64,000 bases of DNA from contig NZ_JAJSLX010000003.1 of the NCBI RefSeq assembly GCF_021290925.1, forward strand, positions 434,001-498,000, written 5' to 3'. The DNA is from Sessilibacter corallicola. GTDB lineage: Bacteria; Pseudomonadota; Gammaproteobacteria; Pseudomonadales; Cellvibrionaceae. The translations under genes were made by a program, and so were the position numbers. Below, one piece after another: positions 17,530 through 26,591 of the stretch; position 1 is the stretch's first letter, and each line of letters opens with the position of its first letter. The notes beneath the pieces were generated by a model that was not told the DNA's origin, searched no databases, and saw only the letters and a program-made list of their open reading frames with translations.

Positions 17530-17553
17530 ATTCCCTACTTAGTCGTAGGGAAT
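17530..17553. terminator. perfect 9-bp hairpin between convergent genes
   Basis: ATTCCCTAC and GTAGGGAAT form a perfect stem with a 6-nt loop in the gap between czcA and the convergent gene ending at 17629. There is no strong T-run on either strand; a bidirectional stop is plausible. Confidence 0.45.
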
Positions 17554-17628
17554 GGAATTAAAATTGTTCTATGAGATGAACTTCGTGCTTTTTACGAAAA
17601 TCAGATAACGCTAAAAACGTTAATAGAA

Positions 17629-18087
17629 TCAGTGCCGAGTTGCGTATCTGGCTTGGTTAATCGCCAAATATTTTGTGATCCACGAATTAACAAGATTAAT
17701 CGGTGATCGAGCAACATCGGTTACAGGCTTGATTAATTCCGCGATAGGTTTGTCGAGTAACTTTCTGGATTCTAATTTTTCAAGATAAGATAAAACATTT
17801 CCTTCGAGGATTTCGATTTCTAACGGGTACTCGCTCTTTCTCAATACAAAAATCAATTCCATTTGAGTGCGCAAATAAAAGTCTAAGTAATAAGGCTTTT
17901 TTGCGTCAGATTCCGATAATTTATTGCAGATTGTATGAGCAAGCAAATACAAGGTAGCAGCCTCTTGCCAATGTTCTTGATCAATTTTTTGCCGTCCAAA
18001 ATTAACAAGACGTACCCATGTATTTATTGCTTGGCAAGTGGAAACATTGGAAATCTTTTTATTGAACGCGCAAAAATTGATAGACAT
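17629..18087 (-). CDS. unknown protein co-transcribed with flavodoxin
   Basis: This 152-residue, mostly helical protein of unrecognised family has no signal peptide. Part of it (about residues 38-58, EHWQEAATLYLLAHTICNKL) has a TPR-like helix pattern. Its ATG (18087) lies two nucleotides after the flavodoxin stop codon, so the two genes are translationally linked and share the Fur-box promoter. This suggests a role in iron-limited metabolism or in flavodoxin function. That inference rests on position only. Confidence 0.65.
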   Translation of the reverse strand: MSINFCAFNKKISNVSTCQAINTWVRLVNFGRQKIDQEHWQEAATLYLLAHTICNKLSESDAKKPYYLDFYLRTQMELIFVLRKSEYPLEIEILEGNVLSYLEKLESRKLLDKPIAELIKPVTDVARSPINLVNSWITKYLAINQARYATRH

Positions 18088-18089
18088 AT

Positions 18090-18638
18090 TTAGGCCGCTT
18101 CTGTTGATTCGTATTGTTTAATGAGCTGCTCAACCCACTTTTCAATTCGCTCATCAGTGAGTTCAAATTGCTGATCTTCATCGATCGCCAAACCGCAAAA
18201 CATGGATTTGTCTTCGTTGGCAGCTCGTGATTCAGCAAAGTCGTATCCTTCCGTGGACCATTCTCCAATTACGTGAGCGCCCGCTTTTACCACTTTTTCT
18301 TGCAACCAACCCATGGCATCGACAAAATAATCGCCGTAACCCAATTGATCGCCAAGACCGTACAACGCCACTACTTTGCCGGATAAATTGGTGGCGAGAA
18401 TATCTTCTTCGAAGTTTTCCCAATCTTCCTGAATGCCACCAAAATCCCACGTTGGAATTCCGAACAAAATAAAATCGAAGGATTCGATTTCGGTTGAGGT
18501 AGTATCGACCACATTAATAACCGATACATCAACGCCGTAATTCGCCAACTGAGTGGCAATTTTATTTCCGACTTCTTCGGTCATTCCGGTATCAGTTCCG
18601 AATACCAATCCGACACTCTGTGATAAAAGCTTGCTCAT
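18090..18638 (-). CDS. fldB: long-chain flavodoxin, FldB-like
   Basis: The 182-residue protein has the FMN phosphate loop GTDTGMTEEV (about 15-24), the flavin-stacking segment GIPTWDFGGIQEDWE and the long-chain insertion LYGLGDQLGYGDYFVDAMGW, closest to FldB. Flavodoxins carry electrons in place of ferredoxin when iron is short. I start at ATG 18638. The frame extends upstream to 18704, but that extension would be coded by the Fur box (18672-18694) and lacks flavodoxin character. With the gene downstream at 18087 it forms an operon regulated by Fur. Confidence 0.9.
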   Translation of the reverse strand: MSKLLSQSVGLVFGTDTGMTEEVGNKIATQLANYGVDVSVINVVDTTSTEIESFDFILFGIPTWDFGGIQEDWENFEEDILATNLSGKVVALYGLGDQLGYGDYFVDAMGWLQEKVVKAGAHVIGEWSTEGYDFAESRAANEDKSMFCGLAIDEDQQFELTDERIEKWVEQLIKQYESTEAA

Positions 18639-18671
18639 TAACGTCTTTAACCTTCCATTTTTACTATGGCT

Positions 18672-18694
18672 CAAATGATAATGAATATCATTTG
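18672..18694 (-). promoter_or_regulatory. Fur box of the flavodoxin operon
   Basis: CAAATGATA and TATCATTTG are perfect 9-bp inverted arms around a 5-nt centre, matching the GATAATGATAATCATTATC Fur consensus closely. It lies 34-56 nt upstream of the flavodoxin start codon, the right place to block its promoter when iron is plentiful. Confidence 0.85.
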
Positions 18695-18743
18695 CGGATG
18701 TCAATAAGAGAGTTTATCAAGTACGTGCGCTATGTCTAATTAT

Positions 18744-18759
18744 AGGAGCCTCTGATTAA
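18744..18759 (+). repeat. dispersed repeat, copy 1
   Basis: AGGAGCCTCTGATTAA occurs here and, identically, at 31137-31152. This copy lies 15 nt before the long palindrome at 18774. A related but diverged form (GGTTTCTGATGAACCTCAA) is present near 32296. Confidence 0.6.
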
Positions 18760-18773
18760 CCTCAACATTACTC

Positions 18774-18891
18774 AGCGTGATCTCAAGCGTGCAGTTGCAA
18801 GGCGCCGTTTGTAATTAATGGCCCTTTCTATAACAGACAGTGGGGCCTTAATAAAAACGGCAACGCCGCAAATGTGCACTTGAGACACGCT
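18774..18891. repeat. 118-nt imperfect palindrome between two Fur-regulated operons
   Basis: Arm 18774-18824 and arm 18842-18891 are about 50 nt each and pair over most of their length. For example, GCGTG.TCTCAAG matches CTTGAGACACGC, and GGCGCCGTTT.TAATTAA.GGCCC matches GGGGCCTTAAT..AAACGGCAACGCC. The 17-nt loop is TTTCTATAACAGACAGT. There is no ORF. It could be a MITE- or REP-like element, or a structured RNA. With the Fur boxes at 18672-18694 and 19029-19049 it accounts for most of the 433-nt gap between fldB and the receptor gene. Confidence 0.75.
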
Positions 18892-19028
18892 CTTCGGGGC
18901 CTGCCAATAGGTTTTAATGAGCCATCAAAGCCCCACAGCGCGGTCTATAGAAGCTATAGCCACGAGATTGGATATGCCCTTTTAGTATTGATCGAACGCA
19001 CATTATAAAATCTCATAGTTGATAATCT

Positions 19029-19049
19029 AAATAATAATTATTATCATTT
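19029..19049 (+). promoter_or_regulatory. Fur box of the heme-uptake operon
   Basis: AAATAATAATTATTATCATTT is a strong Fur-type inverted repeat, extended on the left by GATAATC. It ends 22 nt upstream of the TonB-receptor ATG at 19072 and overlaps the place expected for the promoter, so iron-loaded Fur should repress the whole operon. Confidence 0.85.
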
Positions 19050-19071
19050 GCTTAAAGCAAAGGTGATTATT

Positions 19072-21303
19072 ATGAGAAAAACGCTCTTCACTCGTATTCA
19101 AATAGCTCAAATTTGTTTCATCAGCGCAGGCTTAAGTTCTGTGCCCTTAACGGCCTCCGCCGAGAATTTAGAAACCGTTACTGTTTTAGGTACCCGAACC
19201 GAACGCTCCATCAATGACATTGACGCCACCGTTTCAGTGATTACTGAAAAACAGATTAAAGCGGAAATTGCGCGAAATATTTCTGATGTTATTCGTTTTG
19301 AACCCGGCGTAAGTACCGGTGGCACAGGCAGTCGCTTTGGTATTGACGGCGTTAATATTCGCGGAATCGGCGCAAACCGCGTTTTAATGTTAGTGGATGG
19401 CGTTAGAACGCCTGAAGAATTTTCCTTTGGTCCGTTTTTAAGTTCTCGTAGAGATTTTGTCGATGTGGCAAGTCTTTCTCGGGTAGAAATCGCCAGAGGC
19501 CCTATTTCATCACTGTACGGCAGTGATGCTCTTGGTGGTGTGGTTGCCTTTACTACTAAAAAACCTTTTGATTATTTAAACGAAAAAAATATTTATTCGG
19601 ATATTTCCACGGGTTTTGATTCTGCGAATGAAGGAATTTCTACCAGTGTCAGTTTAGCCGGTGGCAATGAAAAAATTGCAGGACTGATCCACTATACGTA
19701 TCGCGATCACAACGAAACCGACACGTTTGGCGGTAATTCTGGATTGGGTGCTGATCGCGAAGAAGCAGATCCGCAAGAGATTGAATCCAATAACTTCAAC
19801 GCAAAAATTCAATTCAAACCTTCAGAAAGCCATCAGTTTTACCTAAATGTTGAGTCTTTTGATTCGGATTCTGACTCGGTAATTCTCTCGGATTTCACGC
19901 CTGAAGACGAAATCGATACCACTGACACAGACATTAATCGTCGAACCAGTGACGACACCAAAGAAAGACAGGCGTTTTCGGTTAATTATCAAGGACAGTA
20001 TTCCACGGCATTGTTAGATCGAGTGAATGCCACCGCCTATTGGCAAAATTCAGAAAGCGAACAGGATACCTTCGATTTACGCACCACCACGTCGCAGCAA
20101 TCCAGAATTAGAACCGCTGAATTTGAGCAAGAAATTATTGGCTTTAATGCGCAATTTGATAAAAGTTTTGCCATCAATAATTCCAATCACTCGCTCATCT
20201 ACGGTATCGATTATTACCAAACCGAATCGGAAAGCATGCGTTTTGGATCAACCACCGACGTAGCAACGGGTGCACCTGTTTTCGAGTTTTTCCCGTTTCC
20301 AACACGAGATTTTCCAATCACTGAAACAATTCAGTACGCGGTATTTATTCAAGACGAAATTAAAATCGGCAAATTAACCATCACGCCAAGTATTCGCTAC
20401 GATGATTACTCCGCTGATGTACAACCCGATGCAATCTTTTTCAGCGGTAACCCAGGCTCACCAGAACCGGAAGATTACGACGACCAAGAAGTGACGAAGC
20501 GATTAGGCTTTGTCTACGACATCGACGATCAATGGACAACTTACGCACGTTACAGTGAAGGCTTTCGCGCCCCACCCTACGACGATGTCAATGTTGGCTT
20601 TTCTAACTTAATTGGCGGTTACAAAACCATTTCTAACCCGAATTTAGAATCCGAATACAGCCAAGGGTTTGAACTCGGTTTACGTTTTTCCAATTCTGTA
20701 TGGAACGCGCAATTAGCGGTATTTAAAAACGACTACGACGATTTTATTGAGTCCTTTGCAATCGCTCCACAATTTGCCTCAACGTTTGGTGTGGACCCAG
20801 CAGACGGTTTATTAACATTCCAATCAATCAATTTAGATGAAGTGGAAATTGAAGGTGTTGAGCTAAAAGTAGAAGCGGACTTAGAACAATTTTCTAATGC
20901 GTTGTCTGGTTTCACATTGAAAACATCCATTGCTTACGCTGACGGAGAAGATAAACAAACCGGTGAACCGATCGACAGTGTTGATCCGTTATCTGCCGTA
21001 TTTGGTTTGAAATACGCCAAAGGCGCTTACGGCGGCAGCTTGTTATTCACCGCAGTAGAAGGAAAAGATGACAACGACATCAGTGATGGCAGCGGTATTC
21101 AATCGGTTGGTGGATACGGAATTGTCGATTTAATTGCCAACATCAATCTTACCCAAAAATTGTCGTTGGATTTTGGTATCTACAACCTCACCGACAAACG
21201 TTACATCCGCTGGGCAGATGCCAGAACCATCGGCACCGATGCGCCTGGACGTTTTACTCAACCTGAAATTAATTCGCGCGTTAACCTCACCTGGGAGTTT
21301 TAA
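19072..21303 (+). CDS. TonB-dependent heme/hemoglobin receptor
   Basis: This 743-residue outer-membrane receptor starts with a signal peptide (about 1-31). A plug domain follows (TonB-box region LETVTVLGTRTERS, then VNIRGIGANRVLMLVDGVR and ISSLYGSDALGGVV), and then a 22-strand barrel containing FRAPPYDDVNVGF and the NPNLESE motif. FRAP and NPNL together are hallmarks of heme and hemoglobin receptors (HmuR/HutR/PhuR group). The barrel ends in the canonical aromatic residue (WEF). It precedes hmuTUV with no gap. The start is ATG 19072 with AAAGGTGA upstream; the in-frame ATG at 19048 lies at the Fur box. Confidence 0.9.
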   Translation: MRKTLFTRIQIAQICFISAGLSSVPLTASAENLETVTVLGTRTERSINDIDATVSVITEKQIKAEIARNISDVIRFEPGVSTGGTGSRFGIDGVNIRGIGANRVLMLVDGVRTPEEFSFGPFLSSRRDFVDVASLSRVEIARGPISSLYGSDALGGVVAFTTKKPFDYLNEKNIYSDISTGFDSANEGISTSVSLAGGNEKIAGLIHYTYRDHNETDTFGGNSGLGADREEADPQEIESNNFNAKIQFKPSESHQFYLNVESFDSDSDSVILSDFTPEDEIDTTDTDINRRTSDDTKERQAFSVNYQGQYSTALLDRVNATAYWQNSESEQDTFDLRTTTSQQSRIRTAEFEQEIIGFNAQFDKSFAINNSNHSLIYGIDYYQTESESMRFGSTTDVATGAPVFEFFPFPTRDFPITETIQYAVFIQDEIKIGKLTITPSIRYDDYSADVQPDAIFFSGNPGSPEPEDYDDQEVTKRLGFVYDIDDQWTTYARYSEGFRAPPYDDVNVGFSNLIGGYKTISNPNLESEYSQGFELGLRFSNSVWNAQLAVFKNDYDDFIESFAIAPQFASTFGVDPADGLLTFQSINLDEVEIEGVELKVEADLEQFSNALSGFTLKTSIAYADGEDKQTGEPIDSVDPLSAVFGLKYAKGAYGGSLLFTAVEGKDDNDISDGSGIQSVGGYGIVDLIANINLTQKLSLDFGIYNLTDKRYIRWADARTIGTDAPGRFTQPEINSRVNLTWEF

Positions 21304-22182
21304 ATGCGGCTTTTTGCAAAACTACTGACGCTACCGCTTCTTTTTTTAGCTGAGAATAATTACGCAGATTCGCAATTTAATCATTGCGACCCGGCTAAAA
21401 ATACGGATCGAATTGTTGTCGCGGGTGGATCAATTACTGAGATTTTGTATTTTTTAGATAAACCTCACAATATTGTCGCTACCGATATCACGTCAAATTA
21501 TCCGAAGGAAGCCAGGAATTTTCCGTCGGTTGGTTACGTTCGAGATTTGTCGGCAGAGGGATTATTAAGTATCAAGCCTACGTTAATTTTGGCGGAACAC
21601 GATGCTGGCCCTCCAGAGGTATTATCACAATTATCTCGATTAAATCTGGATATTCGTGTTATTCCCGAGCAATACAATGCTACTGGCATTATCGACAAGG
21701 TTAATTGTGTTGCTGAAATTATGGGAATGAGCGCAGAAGACACCCGTCTTGCAACCGCAGAACTCAACCAAATTATTCAATCGTTGGATAAACACACGAA
21801 CAACACAGATTTAAAAGTGGGCGTACTCCTAAGCACTTCCGGCGGATTAATGATCGCAGGCGTAGAAACATCCGGTAACGGAGTTCTCGCTATGGTGGGT
21901 CTTGAGAATGCGTTTAATGAAGTGAATGGATGGAAGCCCGTTACGAAAGAATCTATGTTGAAAGTAAACCCAGACGTATTACTGACGACTCAACGAGCGT
22001 TGGATTCCGTGGGAGGACTCAAAGGTCTTACCCAAAACGCTGCAATAGGCTTAACACAGGCAGGAAAAACCAACCAAATATACGCTTTTGATGGCATGGC
22101 CCTTTTAGGTTTTGGCCCTCGAACCCTGGAAGCGGCGTATCAATTACTGGAAATTTCCGAGCAAGTAACAGCCAATCATTAA
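21304..22182 (+). CDS. hmuT: periplasmic heme-binding protein of heme ABC importer
   Basis: The 292-residue protein has a signal peptide at about 1-22. It is a class III substrate-binding protein of the HmuT/PhuT type: RIVVAGGSITEILYFL near the N-terminus, VGYVRDLSAEGLLSIKPTLILAEHDAGPPE in the first lobe and VLLTTQRALDSVGG in the second. It carries heme from the receptor to HmuUV. Its ATG directly abuts the TAA of the receptor gene, so the two are translationally coupled. Confidence 0.9.
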   Translation: MRLFAKLLTLPLLFLAENNYADSQFNHCDPAKNTDRIVVAGGSITEILYFLDKPHNIVATDITSNYPKEARNFPSVGYVRDLSAEGLLSIKPTLILAEHDAGPPEVLSQLSRLNLDIRVIPEQYNATGIIDKVNCVAEIMGMSAEDTRLATAELNQIIQSLDKHTNNTDLKVGVLLSTSGGLMIAGVETSGNGVLAMVGLENAFNEVNGWKPVTKESMLKVNPDVLLTTQRALDSVGGLKGLTQNAAIGLTQAGKTNQIYAFDGMALLGFGPRTLEAAYQLLEISEQVTANH

Positions 22183-22220
22183 TGCCTAATTAGCGTGTGA
22201 GTTAGCCCGTAAACTAGCCT

Positions 22221-23264
22221 ATGAATAATACGATTATCTCTGAAAATAGCGCCAATTATAAAAGATACCAGCTAAAGGTCGGCTGGCTAGGCGTCTTAGT
22301 CATCGCCCTAATTGCTGCTTTGTTGTTGGCGTTAACTTCTGGAGCAATCTCTATCAATATCACTGATTTAGTATTGAATGCGTCTGAAAATAACGAATTA
22401 GAACAGCAAATATTTACTGAAATACGTTTACCGCGTGTCATTCTTGCCGCGTTCTGCGGTGCGGCTTTGGCGTTGGTGGGTGCGGTTTTACAAGGATTAT
22501 TCAGGAATCCGTTGGCAGACCCCGGACTCATTGGCGTTTCAAGCGGTGCCGCAACCGGAGCTATTGCGTGGTTAACTCTGGGGCATTTTCTGTCATTGAG
22601 TGCAGAATTAAATGTTTATTTATTGCCTTTATCGGCGTGTGCAGGTGGCGTTTTTGTCACTCTATTGCTTTATTTTATGGGTAAATATTGGGGACGTTAC
22701 AGCCTTGCCACCATGCTACTTATTGGAATTGCGTTAAATGCAATTTCTGTGAGTATTATCGGCGTATTTCAATTTATTGCTGACGATACACAACTGCGAT
22801 CTTTAACGTTCTGGTTAATGGGCAGTTTCGGACGCGCACAATGGCCAACATTAACACCGGTCATTATTACCGTTACGGGGTGTGCCATATTTTTATTATT
22901 TTCGTCGAAAAAATTGGATCGTCTACAACTCGGTGAATCTACCGCATTAACCTTGGGCGTGGATGTTCGACGAATAAAAATCCAGCTAGTTATCGTCAGT
23001 GCCATAGCCGTAGGCAGTGTTGTTGCGATTAGCGGCATTATTAATTTTATTGGCTTAGTGGTACCTCATATTGTTCGACTCATTGGCGGAGCGAACCATC
23101 GTTTCGTGTTACCCGCTGCTATGATTCTCGGTTCCATTCTAACCGTATTATCGGATCTGGTCGCACGTATGCTGTTACCACCGGCAGAACTACCCGTCGG
23201 ATTAATTACCAGTTTGATTGGTGCCCCCTTCTTTCTTTGGTTAATTGCTAGGAGCAAGACATGA
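22221..23264 (+). CDS. hmuU: heme ABC transporter permease
   Basis: This 347-residue FecCD/BtuC-family permease has about ten membrane helices. It contains the family segments LPRVILAAFCGAALALVGAVLQGLFRNPLADPGLIG and GIINFIGLVVPHIVRLIGG, where the ATPase couples. It forms the inner-membrane channel for heme. It starts 38 nt after hmuT and overlaps hmuV by 4 nt (ATGA), a sign of translational coupling. Confidence 0.92.
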   Translation: MNNTIISENSANYKRYQLKVGWLGVLVIALIAALLLALTSGAISINITDLVLNASENNELEQQIFTEIRLPRVILAAFCGAALALVGAVLQGLFRNPLADPGLIGVSSGAATGAIAWLTLGHFLSLSAELNVYLLPLSACAGGVFVTLLLYFMGKYWGRYSLATMLLIGIALNAISVSIIGVFQFIADDTQLRSLTFWLMGSFGRAQWPTLTPVIITVTGCAIFLLFSSKKLDRLQLGESTALTLGVDVRRIKIQLVIVSAIAVGSVVAISGIINFIGLVVPHIVRLIGGANHRFVLPAAMILGSILTVLSDLVARMLLPPAELPVGLITSLIGAPFFLWLIARSKT

Positions 23265-24043
23265 GCCTAGACGCAAAAAACATCAGCTTTAACACCAAAA
23301 ACCAAAAAATTATCGATAACATCTCATTGACTTTACAGCCTGGCGAAGTACTCGTTCTGTTAGGCCCAAACGGCGCCGGAAAATCAACACTGCTCAAATT
23401 GCTTTCCGGCGAGATTAAACCGAGTAACGGTGAAGTACTCATTGATGAAACATCAATAACCAAACTTTCATTGGCTGAGCAAGCGTGTAAAAGAAGTTTT
23501 ATGTCTCAGCAAGTTGCCATTAATTTTCCGTTTTTCGTTATCGATGTATTAACGATGGGATGGCTTGACGAAAACGGTGACCAACAAGAGTGCAACAAGG
23601 CACTACTCTTTTTATGCAAAGAATTTTCCTTGGAAGGTCTGCTGTATAAAAAATACAATCAATTGTCGGGTGGAGAGCAACAACGCGTTCAGTTTGTTAG
23701 ATCATTAATTCAATTGTGGCGCGGTTCAAACTCTTCTCCTGAGCCCCGTTATTTGTTACTCGACGAACCCACAGCCAGCTTAGATTTTAATTTCGAAATG
23801 AAGCTACTAAGCTATTTAAATAAAGTTAAAATTTTAAATATAGGCGTATTAATTATATTACATGATCTAAATCTAGCAGCACGCTATGCCGATAGAGTAC
23901 TGTTAGTGGATGACGGTTCTATTGTTCAATATGGCTCTGTCAAAGATGTATTTCAGCCTAAACTATTATCTGAAGTCTTTAGGCTACCCATACTGGTTGA
24001 ATATCACGATGAGCTAGAAAGGCTTGTTGTTCACGCACAGTAA
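23261..24043 (+). CDS. hmuV: heme ABC transporter ATP-binding protein
   Basis: The 260-residue ABC ATPase has Walker A GPNGAGKST at 35-43, signature LSGGEQQRVQF, Walker B YLLLDEPTASLDF and the switch His in LIILHDLNLAARYAD. The sequence is of the HmuV type. It drives heme import through HmuU. It overlaps the permease gene by 4 nt and is followed after 35 nt by hutZ. Confidence 0.93.
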   Translation: MSLDAKNISFNTKNQKIIDNISLTLQPGEVLVLLGPNGAGKSTLLKLLSGEIKPSNGEVLIDETSITKLSLAEQACKRSFMSQQVAINFPFFVIDVLTMGWLDENGDQQECNKALLFLCKEFSLEGLLYKKYNQLSGGEQQRVQFVRSLIQLWRGSNSSPEPRYLLLDEPTASLDFNFEMKLLSYLNKVKILNIGVLIILHDLNLAARYADRVLLVDDGSIVQYGSVKDVFQPKLLSEVFRLPILVEYHDELERLVVHAQ

Positions 24044-24078
24044 ATTTAAAAACCATTTTAAAATCAGGAACTATTGCT

Positions 24079-24588
24079 ATGCACGCAAATGCACTGGTTA
24101 CAAATCTAGAAGTTGAAATTATTGACTTTGTTAACAGTCAAAAAAGTCTTCATTTAGCAAGCAAGGATGCACATGGTTTGCCCTACTCTACCTATGCACC
24201 TTTTTCTTGGGAAAATAACCGCTTCAATATCATTATTAGCGATTTAGCTAAGCACGGTATTAATCTGCGGTATAACCCAGAAATTTCAATTTTAATTATT
24301 GAAGACGAAAAAACGGCGAAACACCTATTTGCCAGAAAAAGAATTCAGTATCAAGTTGTCGCTGAATGCTTAAGAAAAGATTCCCCCAAGCAGCAGCTTG
24401 CTTTAAATAATTTAAAGAAACGGTTGGGTGATCAAGTTGGCATGCTGAACAAACTGGAAGATTTTAATGTTTTTCAGCTAACACCCATTGCAGGAAGGTT
24501 TATCAAAGGTTTTGGCGAAGCTTACGAGGTTATCGGATTGAACCGCTCGGTTACGCAATTGCGTGATGGACACAAATTTAAAAAATAA
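24079..24588 (+). CDS. hutZ: HutZ/HugZ-type heme utilisation protein
   Basis: The 169-residue split-barrel protein belongs to the pyridoxamine-phosphate-oxidase-like group used for heme utilisation. It has the N-terminal LHLASKDAHGLPYSTYAPF, a central strand pair and the family C-terminus GRFIKGFGEAYEVIG. A late His (about residue 165) could serve as heme ligand, as proposed for HutZ. It probably binds or degrades cytoplasmic heme to free iron. Its place after hmuV supports this. A CAGGA ribosome-binding site precedes ATG 24079. Confidence 0.85.
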   Translation: MHANALVTNLEVEIIDFVNSQKSLHLASKDAHGLPYSTYAPFSWENNRFNIIISDLAKHGINLRYNPEISILIIEDEKTAKHLFARKRIQYQVVAECLRKDSPKQQLALNNLKKRLGDQVGMLNKLEDFNVFQLTPIAGRFIKGFGEAYEVIGLNRSVTQLRDGHKFKK

Positions 24589-24599
24589 TTAAGAAATTT

Positions 24600-24965
24600 A
24601 TGTCTGCTTTAGAGTTCCAGCCAGAAATAAACCTTATTCGTTACAAAATAAGAAACGGATCTGAACCCGATAATCCAACATTGTTTTCCTTGTGGTTTAA
24701 CTACGAGGAAAAACTGTTATCGGGTGATAACTGTCTTAAGTTTCAACGATCCATATACGAATCTCAATTTAATTTATTATTGGATGCAGTGATAGACGAA
24801 CTGGTCCCCAAGCATTGGCGCTGCCAGTGTTTGGACCAGATCTACCGCCCTCTTACCGCTTTAAAAAGAATCTCCAATAACAAAGAATCAGAGTCGAAAA
24901 TAAAACGGCTTCTGTATGAGCTGTCTGTTACATCTCATTATGTTGAACATAGTCTTATGATTTAA
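24600..24965 (+). CDS. fagA: FagA-like small protein upstream of fumC
   Basis: The 121-residue soluble protein lacks known catalytic motifs. Its position, directly before fumC in an iron-regulated operon followed by a SOD gene, mirrors fagA-fumC-orfX-sodA of Pseudomonas. Features such as EPDNPTLFSLWFNYEEKLL and HWRCQCLDQIYRPL agree with what I remember of FagA, but I could not align them. The biochemical role of FagA is unknown. It is spaced 11 nt from hutZ and 12 nt from fumC, so it is co-transcribed with them. Confidence 0.6.
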   Translation: MSALEFQPEINLIRYKIRNGSEPDNPTLFSLWFNYEEKLLSGDNCLKFQRSIYESQFNLLLDAVIDELVPKHWRCQCLDQIYRPLTALKRISNNKESESKIKRLLYELSVTSHYVEHSLMI

Positions 24966-24977
24966 GGAACGCTTTCT

Positions 24978-26354
24978 ATGACCGAATTTAGAACTGAAAA
25001 AGATAGCATGGGTGAATTACAAGTCCCTGTGGATGCCCTTTATGCCGCCCAAACCCAGAGAGCGATCAACAATTTTCCAATCAGTGGGAAATCCATGCCG
25101 GAGTCTTTTATCCGCGCACTGCTGTTGGCCAAGCAATCCGCTGCCATCGCCAACAGTAAACTCGACCAAATTCCAACCGATATGGCAGACGCTATTAGCC
25201 AAGCGGTAGACACCTTATTATCTGATAATTTTATGCAACATTTTCCTGTTGATATCTACCAAACAGGATCTGGCACCAGTTCAAACATGAACGCAAATGA
25301 GGTACTCGCAACCTTAGCGAGCGAGATACTTGGAAAACCGGTTAGTGCCAATGACCATATTAATTACGGACAAAGCAGTAACGACATTATTCCAACATCG
25401 ATTCACATCAGCTCGGCTATTGAAGTTCACACTAATCTTATCCCATCCTTGAAGCACTTGATTGAGACGATCCGTAAAAAATCACTCAGTGTGGATTCTT
25501 ACATTAAAACAGGCCGCACTCATTTGATGGATGCCATGCCGGTTAGAATGAGCCAAAGTTTGGACGTTTGGGCGGATCAAATTGAAGAGAATTTAGGCCA
25601 CCTTGAAAACCTTCAAAACAGCCTGCAAAGCCTCGCTCAAGGCGGAACAGCCGTGGGCACTGGAATTAACGCACATCCCGATTTTTCTGATGCTTTCTGC
25701 CAAACCTTGAGTGAGAAACTAGGCATCCAATTTAAACCGGCGAAAAACCTGTTTACTCGAATTGGTTCTCAAGACACAGCGGTCTCACTTTCTGGTCAAC
25801 TGAAAAGTATTGCGGTTTCGATCATGAAAATCGCTAACGATCTTCGGTGGATGAACTCTGGCCCGCTCGCTGGTCTCGGTGAAATCGAACTGCAAGCCCT
25901 GCAACCGGGCTCGTCTATTATGCCGGGCAAGGTTAACCCAGTAATACCAGAGGCCGCCGCAATGGTCTGCGCACAAGTTATCGGAAACGACGCAACCATT
26001 ACTGTTGCCGGTCAGTCGGGTAATTTTGAGCTGAATGTGATGCTACCTGTAGTTGCGAGTAACCTAATCGAAAGCATCCAACTGTTAAGTAATGTCAGCC
26101 GATTACTCGCCGATAAAGCGATTGCAACTTTTGTTGTGCGTGAAGATAAACTCCAAGAAGCGCTTTCTAAGAATCCTATTCTTGTTACCGCATTGAATCC
26201 CATCATCGGTTATTTAAAAGCTGCGGAAATTGCAAAAACCGCATACGCACAAGGCCGCCCCATTATTGATGTCGCCGAAGAAAATACTGACCTCAGTCGC
26301 GCCGAGCTAGAAAAACTGCTTAACCCAACGAAATTAACTCAAGGCGGTTTATAA
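24978..26354 (+). CDS. fumC: class II fumarase
   Basis: The 458-residue protein is an iron-independent fumarate hydratase of the TCA cycle. It shows TGSGTSSNMNANEV near residue 95, the substrate-binding GRTHLMDAMPVR and the superfamily signature GSSIMPGKVNP (about 313-323). Length is normal. Class II fumarase needs no iron-sulfur cluster, so placing it in a Fur-controlled operon lets the cell replace an iron-dependent class I fumarase when iron is low. It is the seventh gene from the Fur box at 19029; a 237-nt gap separates it from the Ni-SOD genes. Confidence 0.95.
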   Translation: MTEFRTEKDSMGELQVPVDALYAAQTQRAINNFPISGKSMPESFIRALLLAKQSAAIANSKLDQIPTDMADAISQAVDTLLSDNFMQHFPVDIYQTGSGTSSNMNANEVLATLASEILGKPVSANDHINYGQSSNDIIPTSIHISSAIEVHTNLIPSLKHLIETIRKKSLSVDSYIKTGRTHLMDAMPVRMSQSLDVWADQIEENLGHLENLQNSLQSLAQGGTAVGTGINAHPDFSDAFCQTLSEKLGIQFKPAKNLFTRIGSQDTAVSLSGQLKSIAVSIMKIANDLRWMNSGPLAGLGEIELQALQPGSSIMPGKVNPVIPEAAAMVCAQVIGNDATITVAGQSGNFELNVMLPVVASNLIESIQLLSNVSRLLADKAIATFVVREDKLQEALSKNPILVTALNPIIGYLKAAEIAKTAYAQGRPIIDVAEENTDLSRAELEKLLNPTKLTQGGL

Positions 26355-26591
26355 CCAAATAACCTACGTTCACAGGCAATTTTCTTTTCATGCGCTCTGT
26401 TTTTGTGAAAAAATGGAAAGCAGTAATTATTGCAGTCAACTGATATCGCGGCAGAAAACTTACGACTCATGTGATTATTTGGTTGCTGCCTTGTGAACGT
26501 ACAAAAATATTATTTAGGTTTGCGTTTAATTTTGAAAAGGGACTGCTGGCTCCTATAGCCAGTAATCAACACATTAAAAAGGTATGCAATT
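26355..26591. promoter_or_regulatory. leader region of the Ni-SOD cluster with inverted repeats
   Basis: TACGTTCACA (about 26365-26376) and TGTGAACGTA (about 26491-26502) form an inverted repeat about 115 nt apart. CTGGCTcctatAGCCAG (near 26547-26563) is a short perfect hairpin shortly before the next gene. No Fur box or clear promoter is evident. The region may hold a separate promoter or a post-transcriptional control element for the sodN genes. Confidence 0.45.
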
